Made by a program: the position numbers and the translations under genes. A stretch of DNA of 64,000 bases, taken from Epiperipatus broadwayi (lineage: Eukaryota; Onychophora; Udeonychophora; Euonychophora; Peripatidae). Where the stretch lies: the NCBI GenBank assembly GCA_028023455.1, contig JAQFVV010006231.1, forward strand, positions 5,222,036 through 5,286,035, written 5' to 3'. Each line of letters begins with the position of its first letter. The first letter of the stretch is position 1. Under the pieces are notes generated by a model. That model did not search any database. It saw nothing but the letters and a program-made list of their open reading frames with translations, and was not told the DNA's origin. Shown piece by piece: positions 45,201 through 55,771 of this stretch.

Positions 45201-47194
45201 GTAACTCATTTTAAACTGCAGACCTCTGTATATTTTCTGGATAATTTCATACTACCTTTTAAATTCTAGTTAGCTAACTAACCACTCAATATATATTTTT
45301 AATATTAAAGCTTTTTGTTTATTGTTTTAAAATCCGTAAATGATCCACTTGCTTTTAAAATTTCCTTCCTTAAGAAATTAATTAATGTTCTCTACTTTAA
45401 ACTATCACTGCAGTCATGTCTCTAGTTATTTTTTTATCACATAGTTTTAATAGTTGTTATATTTATTTTATGATATGCTGATGCTTCAAAACAGCGAATA
45501 TTAAATTTTAATATTTCAAGAAGAGATTAATTAAAACATCTTCACGTAATTATTTATAATCTTATTTCTGTGTGCTGTTTCAAAACCCTCTTAAGAAAAT
45601 AGTAACGACTCGCTCATTATTATTTAATATTTTTTTTGATAATGGTTTGATTGTAAATTTTTGCAATGTGGCTTCTTTTAGAGAGATTTAATTTTTAAAT
45701 ACTAAGAAATAGACTAACCTTGATAAATATTTATAAGTATATTTGCTATTTAAGTTATTTATTAAACCCCATCAAATATACGTTCCCTCCTTTTAAATAC
45801 TTGTCATTTGATCAATAACAAATTAGAGTTAGCTGGAACAGCAAAGATTATCTGTAATTATTCCCATCTATAGCATATATTTTATCATGCTACCTAAGAG
45901 TTGGCTTCTATTTGATTAAGCTAATAAGCTATTGTTCTTGCCTGAAGAATATTAAATTTTATAAAATGCTTTGCTTGGTGATGTGATTCATTCACTTTAA
46001 TATTTTGCTCGTTTTGCTGCTACGTATATTTATGTATTTAAGATGGAGCCTCGGTTAAGCCAGCATATCTTCCTCTCATAGGGTAGAGCAGTCGAGAAGC
46101 CTGAGTTTAAGACCAGGTTAGCACGTAAGTCACCCACCTTTTTGAACTATTTGTTCCTTTTCATGCAGCTTAACGATCGGTTTTCAGGGTACCGGCATTG
46201 GTCGCAGAAACCCTTGATCTACCAATCCATCTGCAGAGCGACTTTATTATTGTATTGCTCATGCTATAGTACATTAGTACATCCAGAGCAGCCAACTCTA
46301 CTTCCCTATTTTAGTTCTTTCAGCAATTGTCTGAGATATTCTTAAAAGTCCGGTGAATCTAAGTTATTGCAGCCCTATTTAGGCTAAATAAATAAATATA
46401 AACAGATGAGAAATGTCTACCGTAAGTGTTGACCAAGGTTTAGTTTAATTATTAGAATTCAGCCACACATTAAGAGGAGTCAGCATATGTTTCACTATAG
46501 ACATGGCATAGTGATAAGCTATTTATTTAAATGCCTGCATGCATTTAATATATATATATATATATCCGTAAAATAATTGTATTCAAATCCTAACATATCA
46601 AAAGCAATCTATGGCTTTCATAAATTCATAAGATGAATAACCGTTGCATTCATCTTACTTAAATGTAAATTTATTTATTAATCTGATAAAGAATCTGTCC
46701 GAAGAGCATACTTAAAACTCTTCAGCCATTAAATGCCTGCGTGCATTTCCACTTGTTATGTACTTTGTGATATATATTTTAGATAAAACTTATTATTGGA
46801 AAAATTAAAACTTTAGTAAATTAACCTAGTCCACTCTCAGTTTCATTATTCAATCCAATTCTCATTATTATTATGTTATAGAATATGCATTATTAAAGGT
46901 CTCCACTAAGTTAACTATTCGTTAGATACGATCAATTTGTAATTTAGTTATGAGTCTCATTGTTTCTCCCTGACCTATGTCGGCCGTGAATAAAGGAGTA
47001 TGCTACATGTAATTTCAAGGTGGTCATTCATAGGGTCTTGAGACTTGGAGTACTGGCTTACAAGTTGAAATGTGGTCGAACTTGGGATGTCACAGTCCTA
47101 GTCTGGTCAGCTTCGGTCTCTTTTGCTTGGATTCTGAATTCTGTTACGCGAATGTATAAACTTGACTGTTACATAGTATTTTTTTTTCTGTGTT

Positions 47195-47218
47195 TGTATG
47201 CCCAAAACATGGGGTCTG
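47195..47218 (+). promoter_or_regulatory. Primer-binding-site-like sequence of element E
   Basis: TGTATGCCCAAAACATGGGG follows the LTR end after about 20 T-rich bases. It parallels TGGCTAGACCCAACCGTGGGG of element A. The gap from the LTR is larger than usual and includes a run of T, possibly a later insertion. Confidence 0.45.
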
Positions 47219-47625
47219 TAACTTATTTCCATCCCTGAGGAGATTATTGAGTATAGAGATAAAATTCTTTTGCTCAAAATTAATGATTTTAAATTAATTT
47301 TTCGTTGTCCAAAATAATGTCTATGTATAGATTTTTTTCCCCATGTTTGGACACCCTTCTGTTAGGGCTTTGTTAATTATTACCACACCCTGCAATCCTC
47401 TGTATAGTATTTAAGTATAGTGTTGTTTTTTTTCTTTTCTAAATAACACTAAAAAAATATGTATATGTATAAGTTTTTTTTTTCGGGTTTGTTTCTCTTG
47501 ACCTATCGCAAATATATTTGTAATTCATGTAGAGTATATTTTTTGGTATAATAAAATAAAAAAAGTAAATAAGTAAATAAATCAGGAGACATGTCAATCA
47601 ATCAATTCCATGCACTGAATAGGTC

Positions 47626-47659
<34 letters not shown>

Positions 47660-48311
47660 AATGCATAGTAAAAATTATGTTGTTTATTAAATATTTTATA
47701 AATTTTATGTAATCTTTCCTGCCTACTGGTGACTGGCACCCAAGGATGATTTGAACAAGCTATAAGTCATCCTCATATAAATTTGTCATCAGAGGTGGAG
47801 AAGGAAACGTTCTAAGTTTGAAAGAAAAAGGGGACCCATTTGATTTGGGTTTTTTTTTTTTTTTAAAAAGTAGAATTGGATTTGATGAGAATAAGAATTG
47901 AATAAAGTATAGGGTCAAATCAAAAGTTTGAGGTTTGAAGTTGGCACAGATGTGTAAAGTGAATTATATTATAATCATGAACCACTGAAGTCTAGGTAAA
48001 AGCAGCTGGAAGAAGAGACCAATGGTGAGTTACCTTTATTGATTTAGTTATTTTTAGTAAATTTTAATTATTTATTAAGTTTTGTAGTCAGATTTTAAAG
48101 ATGGGTGGGTCAAGCAAATTTAAATAAAATGTAGTGGTATCATTTATAGGCATCTTTAATAGAGTTAGGCATAGGAACAGGATGGAAAGTGGACAGGTAA
48201 TTTTCGTTTGCAGAGTACAGCTATTTGCTGTGTTATAAAAAGCCATGTCAAAGTAAATTAATTTAGCTCCGTAAAATATATTGGATAAATAAAATAGAAT
48301 AAAACAGTAAT
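47219..48311 (+). other. 5' leader of element E
   Basis: About 1.1 kb without a convincing frame. It includes a TA tract at about 47628-47657 and a T run near 47850-47863. GTGAGTTACC near 48024 resembles a splice donor. Confidence 0.45.
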
Positions 48312-49091
48312 ATGGAAGAGAAAAAGGAAATAATGAATGAAGGAGAGGAAGTGAGGAATGAAAAGGAAGGTATTACATTAAGGTCTGGGAGAAAAATAAC
48401 AGAAGATAGCAGCAGCATGGATGATGACACAGAAGAGGTGTATACAGAAGAAGCTGTCATATCAAAGGAACCTGGGTCTAGGCCAACAGATAAAGATAAG
48501 ACTAAATGTCTGGAGATGAGTTCAATATGTGAACAAATTAAAACGGAGATAATGAAAATGGGTGAGAAGCATAGACAGTAAGCAATAGAAAGGGATGAAA
48601 AGCATAGAAAGGAGGTTGAGGAAAGGGATCAGAAGTGGGAAGAAAGAAATAGACACTTCAAGGATAGAATATGTAAGAAACTGCAGGAATTAGAAATCAG
48701 CTGCCAGATAAAATTTGAAGAAGTTCGGGTGGAACTGACGGAGAAGTTAGCTAAAAATCAAGAGGAAAATAGCAAGGAAATAGGAGTGATCAAGGAGCAA
48801 ATTGTGGCCATCAGAGTACAGACAGAATGTCAAGAAGTGAATCTAGAGGAAAAAGTCTCCAAAATGGGGACAGATATGAACCTCAAAATTAAGGAATGTG
48901 AAGATATACACAAAGATATCAGAGAGATGTCTGAATTGAGGGAGAACTGGACATATGAAAGTCAGATAGCAGCCCAAGAAGAGATTACCATTGCCGAGTC
49001 TATTCAGGAACTCGATCTAATGGATGAAACAGAGGACCCACAATTTAACAGGGAAATCATAGATCAAGGCATCAAAAAAAAAAGAAGATGA
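48312..49091 (+). pseudogene. Gag-like protein of element E, N-terminal part
   Basis: One frame from the Met at 48312 to 49091 with a TAA at 48579-48581. It begins with a Glu-rich stretch and ITLRSGRKITED, comparable to MLTRAGKIRMEQ at the start of element C gag. A long charged region follows (EKHRKEVEERDQKWEERNRH, then LTEKLAKNQEENSKEIGVIK) that should form a coiled coil. No nucleic-acid-binding knuckle is visible. The frame is lost in a run of A at 49073-49084. Confidence 0.65.
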
Positions 49092-49138
49092 AGGGCAAGT
49101 GTCAGGTCATAAAGAGGAGAATAGAGTAGGTGGTAAAA

Positions 49139-49705
49139 ATGGAAGTTAACAAAGTGACAATATTTGAGAACAAGGAAAGATCAAGTACCAAAGTGAGCGA
49201 GGATGAAGAGCCAGTAGACAGAGAACTTAAAAAGAGAGAATGGGTTAAAAATTTCAGTTGAGGGCTTCAAATGGACAGGATAGCCTTGGATAAGGAACTC
49301 TGGGGATCAGATGGAATATATGAAAAGAGAAAGGAGAAATGGAAAACAAGCAGAGGAGCGGAAAGTAAGATAAAAGGAAAGAAAAGAAAGAGAAAGGACC
49401 CATATACTAATGAGAAGAGGGCGGGGTTCAAAGAGACAGAAAGCATGCTTGAAACAATATATAAGAAAGCCGGAGAAGATTGACAAAATCCGATAAAAAT
49501 AGAGAATAAGGGACGGATTCGAACCCTGTCTCCCAATAATGAAGTATTAGGAAAATACAGTAAACGATCACCCTGGAGTGTGATAAGAGATTATCAGGAA
49601 TCAGGTGATACTTCCAATGATGATCTGTTGGGATATTGCTTTAATCCCAGAAGAGCAAATTGTGAAACAACCAGTTTGATGATCCCCAAACATTATTATA
49701 TATAT
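49139..49705 (+). pseudogene. Gag-like protein of element E, C-terminal part, unit 0 of the 78-residue repeat
   Basis: A frame one step from the previous part, with TGA at 49259-49261 and 49481-49483. It reads KGKKRKRKDPYTNEKRAGFK, a basic stretch, then KETESMLETIYKKAGED, then GRIRTLSPNNEVLGKYSK and WSVIRDYQESGDTSNDDLLG. The last 80 residues are the unit found three more times after F. The basic stretch may bind RNA in place of a zinc knuckle (inference). Confidence 0.65.
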
Positions 49706-49709
49706 ATAT

Positions 49710-52700
49710 TGTAACCGTAAATCTTGATGGCCAGCTAATGGCCATCGAAGGCCATTGCCCTCTCAACTACCTATCATGTATGAACATGTTGCGGCACTAA
49801 AAATTGTAACCGCAAATTGTGTGGTCCCAATTACGTAATATAAGTGCACTAGGAATTGTAACTTCGATCACTAATCAACTCTCACTCAATTATTGTCAGC
49901 TATTAAAAGCTGTAACCAAAAAACAGATCATGCTATCTATTTTATGCACCAAAGACCACAACTACAGACCAAACTAATGATCTAACATAAACTTTTTACA
50001 ATTTAATTTAATCGCAGCCAGGGTGTACCGCGAAGACCTATCATAGTATTATTATAAAACACATTAAACAAATTATAAGTGCAATGTTATTACTTTTAAA
50101 CCTCAATTTGCGATTTTTATGGTATGCGACCCTATGGCCGACCATGTACAAGATGGCATAATTTGTGGAATTACATAATATTATGAAATTTTAAATCATC
50201 TATATGATTTTTAATACAAATGCTAGTCCAGGTAAAGCTTTGCAATAAATAAATATAAATACTTGGGTTCTGATTTTATAGTTTATCATATTATTGAGAC
50301 TCTTATTATACTGACAAATGACAATTTAAAAACGTTAAGTAAATATATTTAATCATGTCATTATTTGGTAAATCTGTTTACAAGTTTAATAATTCATTTA
50401 TAATTTTATACTAGAATCAACTACGCAAAGCCACAATGATGGAAAAGGTAAATGGGATTTTATTGTACCTTACTCATCATTAACTACCAAAGACGATAAG
50501 CATCTAAATGTTTTCTCAAAAATATTTATAAACTCTTAGATCATGTTGACGATAATATGTAATTCAATGTATGCTCTTCAATGTATGCTCTATCCAAAGT
50601 TTATGATTTCTGATGTTATGAATGACACATAGCAACGGCACAGTAAGTTTAATTATAAATCAACGTTTATTTATAAATTTATGAACAATAAGTAATTAAT
50701 TTCAATTCTAAATAAAACATAAATAAACAAATAAAATAAATAAATTATAATTCAATTGACTTTCTTCAATACATCTCATATGTACACTTTTAAAATCTAA
50801 TCATACCTTATTTCAATCTAATATAATGAATATTGATGAGATTATACGAAATTTAGCATCAAACTCATGAAATATTGAACATCATTTCCAGATTCAATAA
50901 ATCCCTACTGTACACCTATAATAATATAATAAATAATATGATGTCTGTATGATTTAGCTATAATGTAATCATTAATTAAAGTGACAATTTAAACTTACGT
51001 TCCGGATAATAATAATCAACCAACAGTTAATTATTATGAAGTACTTGAATAGAATGTCCTGCTACCATTTAATAATCTAACCGATAAATTATGCTTACAA
51101 ATGAAGAAGATGATTTAGCAGATTAACTAAAATACTTTGCCCAACTTATATCTGTGAAGCAAAACATATTCCTGTGGAGGCATTCATCTACATGTAGGAA
51201 TTAAATAATACTAAACGTTTTGTGTATTTAAACACCATCATAAAGTAATACGTATAATCACACAATTCCGCGGATTAACCACCGGCGCAGGAATGGGTGT
51301 AAAATACAAAAATGGCAATTAAAATAATCTGCGGATTAACCACCAGCACAGATTAAAGCCCTTTAACATTCTAAAACAACATTATTATTTACTTCACATT
51401 AAAGTGCAAAATCATCCTCCTCAGTTCTTCTGACTATTCAGAATACACTAACACTTTAGCAAATGTGGGTTCTTGCATAATAAAATGTTACGCTAATCAG
51501 GACAACTAATGTACTACTTATCTTGCTTAAAATAAACATGTGTAATATAATATAAGTAATATTGGCATAGGAATATAAATCTGGAAAGACTCACAAAATA
51601 TCTCATAAAGATTGATATATCTCATGAATTCATTAAGTACTTTTAAGCTTTTCCGCAAGCGCTATTCTCTTGAATGAGTATTTTATTCAACCCTTATTAA
51701 TTTAAACCTAACAAAATATAACTTATGAACTTCATATGCGAGTTCATATAACGATAAAATTAAATTAATGTATTATTCATTAAATATATAAAATTTAACG
51801 GTGTGTGTGTGATAAAACTAAATGTAAAGCATTTTATAGTTCAATACATGAATTTTAGCAGATGTGTGTATCACAAATTGGATTGTATAGCATTTTATAA
51901 CTCCTAATGTGATCCGTGGAATCCATGTACGATGTGTAGAATAATGAGTATACGAGGTAATAGCTATAACTGTAGTTAAATTCCATACATGCAATTTTAT
52001 CCATTCATATTAGTTATTATAAGCAATATTAGATTAACGATTTTACGTGGCTACATAAACATGAAACAATTTCAAAACATGATACGCAGAATTTAAATGA
52101 AAATGTTTTTCATAAAGTTATTAATCTCTACATTTCTCTATCAAAAGTGTTCCAAGTTTATCACATCCATGCAAGTATTTATTTATCCACGCGTTAATCC
52201 AGGAATACTAATTACAGCAATTAATTTATTCATTTTAAACCGACGATAAAATTATAAAATAGCTTTGATTAATTATTTGAAGAATATTTATTATCCAAAT
52301 GTTAAACAAATTAACTAGCAAATATTACTGGCATTGTAAAGTTAAATATCAATCAATATTATATTTTATTAGAATTAAAAATGGAAATATTAAAATATTT
52401 TGATAGCTTTAACATTTTACTTTAACTTAAAATTCTTCTTTTTTAAAAAACAAATTTTCATATTCATAAAACTTCTGTAATTAAAATACTTATTTAATTT
52501 TTCCAAATTGTAGAATAATAAATATTTCAAAACATACCAAAATCCTGTATTTAATTCTTTCAAACTTAAACTGGGAAGCTCCGACATTTTAAAAATGTAA
52601 TATTGGAAATTATTACCGGTGATTTGATCCACTTGGCCAGCCGACTTGAACAGACTTTTAAATTTAGCAATGCATCTTATAATTAATTACCACTATGTTA

Positions 52701-53222
52701 TATTTACGTTTGTAGCAAATTTTGTGGTAATCCGTTTACTTATTAACTATTTTAAAATTAAGCTTATCAAATTTACACCATTTGCCTTTACCATTTTCTT
52801 TTCTTTTCTCCCTCCAAAAAGCAAACTATCAGACAATCTTCCTTAAATTCGCGCTTTTCTTTTTTTACATTGAGACGCATATGTAATTACTGTATTTATT
52901 TTTAATAATTAATTTTAACTGAATAAATGGTTCTGTAAATTTAATAGAAATAATTTTTAAGATCATTTTAAACAAATAAAACAAAATATTATTTTTAATA
53001 ATATTTTACCAAATTTTAATGTGTTGTCAGATTTTTAAAAAGTTAAACATTTTGATATGAGTTAGCATATGGAACGAAGCAAAATTTAAATTTATTAAAA
53101 TAATATAAGAGAGTAATCTGTTCAAAATACAGCTCAAGCCAATCAAATCACCAAAGAAGAAAGAGAAATTTTTATACTAGTTACACCAAATAATATATTT
53201 TATACTAAAATATATGGTTACA
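49710..53222. mobile_element. Element 'F', 3.5 kb TGTAACC...GGTTACA insertion in E, probably a solo LTR
   Basis: The insertion begins TGTAACCG and ends ATGGTTACA, with ATAT on each side (49706-49709 and 53223-53226). It separates gag unit 0 of E from units 1-3. No meaningful frame was found. Size, TG...CA ends and the ATAT target match the LTRs of A, C and E, so a solo LTR of a related family is the first choice. Against this, the left end carries several TTGTAAC motifs (49709, about 49805, about 49856, about 49911), a subterminal repetition more like a DNA transposon. GCGGATTAACCACC occurs twice (about 51270 and 51331). Confidence 0.6.
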
Positions 53223-53230
53223 ATATAAGG

Positions 53231-53950
53231 GCAGGGTTCAAAGAGACAGAAAGCATGCTTGAGACAATATATAAGAAAGCCAAAGAAGATCGACAGAATC
53301 CGATAAAAATAGAGAATAAGGGGCGGATTCGAACCCTGTCTCCCAATAATGAAGTATTAGGAAAATACAGTAAACAACCACCCTGGAGTGTGATAAGAGA
53401 TTATCAGGAATCAGGTGATACTTCCGATAATGATCTGTTAGGATATTGCTTTAATCCCAGCATGGCAGGGTTCAAAGAGACAGAAAGCATGCTTGAGACA
53501 ATATATAAGAAAGCCAAAGAAGATCGACAGAATCCGATAAAAATAGAGAATAAGGGGCGGATTCGAACCCTGTCTCCCAATAATGAAGTATTAGGAAAAT
53601 ACAGTAAACAACCACCCTGGAGTGTGATAAGAGATTATCAGGAATCAGGTGATACTTCCGATAATGATCTGTTAGGATATTGCTTTAATCCCAGCATGGC
53701 AGGGTTCAAAGAGACAGAAAGCATGCTTGAGACAATATATAAGAAAGCCGGAGAAGATTGACAGAATCCAATAAAAATAGAGAATAAGGGACAGATTCAA
53801 ACCCTGTCCTCCAATAATGAATTATTAGGAAAATACAGTAAACGACCACCCTGGAGTGTGATAAGAGCTTATCAGGAATCAGGTGATACTTCCGATGATG
53901 ATCTGTTGGGATATTGCTTTAATCCCAGCATGGAAGAGCAAATTGTGAAA
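53231..53950 (+). repeat. Three tandem copies of the gag C-terminal unit of element E
   Basis: Units start at 53231, 53465 and 53699, period 234 bases, that is 78 codons, so the frame is kept across joins. Copies 1 and 2 are almost identical, read KAKEDRQNPIKIENKGRIRT and form one open frame of 168 codons (53255-53761). Copy 3 and the unit 0 upstream of F read KAGED followed by TGA at the position of Arg in copies 1 and 2. Copy 3 then continues to SMEEQIVK and a stop at 53950-53952. Confidence 0.85.
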
Positions 53951-54376
53951 TAACCTACAGATCCGAGTTAAAGTTTATAGTAGTCTGATGAAGAATCTGC
54001 CCCTCCCCAAACATTTTATATATATATATATATATATAACAAAACTAACATCTTTACCCCATTCTAACCATGACAGATATCCAATCGGATATAACAGTGT
54101 ATACTATAATATTGAAAGATTCGTATTTTATTATTTGTGTTATTATATATATTTTGCAAATTGCCACTATTTTAGTGTGTGTGGGTGATTGTGACTGGAG
54201 AGTTTATGTAAGCTATATAATAAATTGTTTTAGTAAATAAGTTTTTTTTTGTGCTCAGTTAAGCAGGTCATTTGGATATATATATATAAAAATAGAAGTT
54301 CATGATTATAAATCCCAAATACACATAAGCAAAGTCATTTTTGTTTATTGTTTTTTTTTTTACAAGTTGATGGATA
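53951..54376 (+). other. 3' untranslated part of element E
   Basis: AT-rich, with a TA tract near 54017-54038 and another near 54278-54288. The last bases before the LTR (ACAAGTTGATGGATA) stand where a polypurine tract is expected but are only partly purine. There is no pol remnant. Confidence 0.55.
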
Positions 54377-55124
54377 TGAAACAGGAACCTCCTAATCCCT
54401 TGCTGTTTCATCATCAATCTAATAGCCCACTCGTCTGTGTTAGATTTGAATCTCATTTAAACTATAATATGTAAAATAAAACTACAATTTGCTGTCATGG
54501 CTGTCTGAACAGCATTATATATTTACATACGAAAGGACACTATAATTAGATAGGCTTGATAGAATTATAGCGTATTATTATTAATATCATTTTTATTTTA
54601 ATAAAATACCTTTATTATGTTAAGTAATGATAGGGTTTAATTTATTAATAAATTTATTATTTTAATTCTTTTGTGGATATATAATCCAACCTATATTTGT
54701 AATGTATATAGGGATGGTGTGATTTGAAACATTAAAATGTATTATATATTTAAAATGTTAAAAGATGAAAATATTTTTAAATGTTTATTTAAAAATGTTA
54801 AAAAGGTTTTTCTTTCAAATGTGCTGAGAAGTCTTCTTTAAAATTAAGTGTGATTCTTTTTTTCTTAGAATTAAAAGTTGGTTAGAAACAGATTTTTTCG
54901 TAAACAAGTATGTAATTAGTGACTGCTACCTTTGGTCAAGTTAAAAAAAAGTCATTTTAAAATCTGGCTAATTGAAATTGCATCAGATATAAACATTTAA
55001 GTTATTTTTGGATTAAAATTGTTTATGGCAAAATAGTTTTACAAAATAACCATAAAAGTTGTAACTGAAATACTTTAATAGTTTATCAAATATTGAAGAT
55101 CAAAAGTACTTGTTTTTAGAATTT

Positions 55125-55414
55125 AATTAAAACGGAATTAAGGAAAAAGTTATAACACCTCAGAAACTTATCAGCATATTTGGAATCAGATTGTATGTTA
55201 ACAAAATTAATTAAAAATGTAATTAAAACGGAATTAAGGAAAAAGTTATAACACCTTAGAAACTTATCAGCATATTTGCAATCAGATTGTATGTTAACAA
55301 AATTAATTAAAAATGTAATCATGAAGCAAAGAAAAATTCTTAAAGGTGTTAAGATGAAAATTAATTAAAAATGTAATCATGAAGCAAAGAAAAATTCTTA
55401 AAGGTGTTAAGATG
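55125..55414. repeat. Tandem duplications inside the element E 3' LTR
   Basis: AATTAAAACGGAATTAAGG starts at 55125 and again at 55221 (offset 96). AAAATTAATTAAAAATGTAA starts at 55299 and again at 55357 (offset 58). The 5' LTR has single copies. Confidence 0.8.
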
Positions 55415-55426
55415 ATAAGAAAAAGA

Positions 55427-55433
55427 TATAAAT
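55427..55433 (+). promoter_or_regulatory. TATA box of the element E 3' LTR
   Basis: TATAAAT in GATATAAATGG, as at 44854-44860. Confidence 0.5.
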
Positions 55434-55563
55434 GGGCCATATTTTGAGTGGGAGGATAGACTGACTGAGATCTATAATACTGAGACACAGAGAAAAAATA
55501 TACTGAGAAGAGACTCCATGTTGAAGTGCATTTGTATTTAAAAATCAAATTTAGTTTTGGACT

Positions 55564-55635
55564 GAGATGTCCGGCTAGTGTGGCCGTCTTAGCTGTCACT
55601 CCGTAAGGAGGTGACGGGTTCGTTTCCATCTGACA
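55564..55635 (+). ncRNA. tRNA-like segment in the element E 3' LTR
   Basis: Second copy of the segment at 44995-45066. Substitutions fall mostly in predicted loops (D loop GTGTGGCCGTCT, T loop TTCGTTT), while the stems GATGTC/GACATC, GCTA/TAGC and GTCAC/GTGAC are unchanged. This copy has the better B box, GGTTCGTTTCC. Confidence 0.45.
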
Positions 55636-55712
55636 TCATTTATAACCAAGAATGCCACTATAATATCTACCATCTAACTGAAAAGAAGAATGCTGCTATA
55701 ATACCTACAGAC

Positions 55713-55771
55713 CATGACACAAGCTGCCCAGGAAACTCACCAAGCTCCAGCTCAAGCACCTACTAATACCG
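55713..55771 (+). other. Short exon-like frame with splice donor in the element E 3' LTR
   Basis: Same MTQAAQETHQAPAQAPTNT reading as at 45143, followed by CCG|GTAAAT, still a fair splice-donor match. Confidence 0.35.

Larger units (their letters stand above)
43955..47173 (+). repeat. 5' LTR of element E
   Basis: 3219 bases, unusually long. It contains a TATA box (44854-44860), a 72-base tRNA-like segment (44995-45066), a short exon-like frame with splice donor (45143-45200) and AATAAA near the 3' end (about 46988, GTGAATAAAGG). Short open frames at 46142-46345 and near 47020 are also present in the other LTR but read like chance translation. Confidence 0.88.

Noticed and set aside
46142-47238. 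Open frames in the E LTR repeated at 56660-57931
   Set aside because: Same reason: LTR duplicates, broken differently in the two copies, no recognisable motif.
53231-53950. CRISPR-like direct repeats
   Set aside because: Units are contiguous, 234 bases, and coding; there are no spacers and the DNA is eukaryotic.
53974-54010. CTGATGAAGAATCTG motif as a further hammerhead-like core
   Set aside because: No GAAA box follows and no stem can be formed around the CTGATGA.
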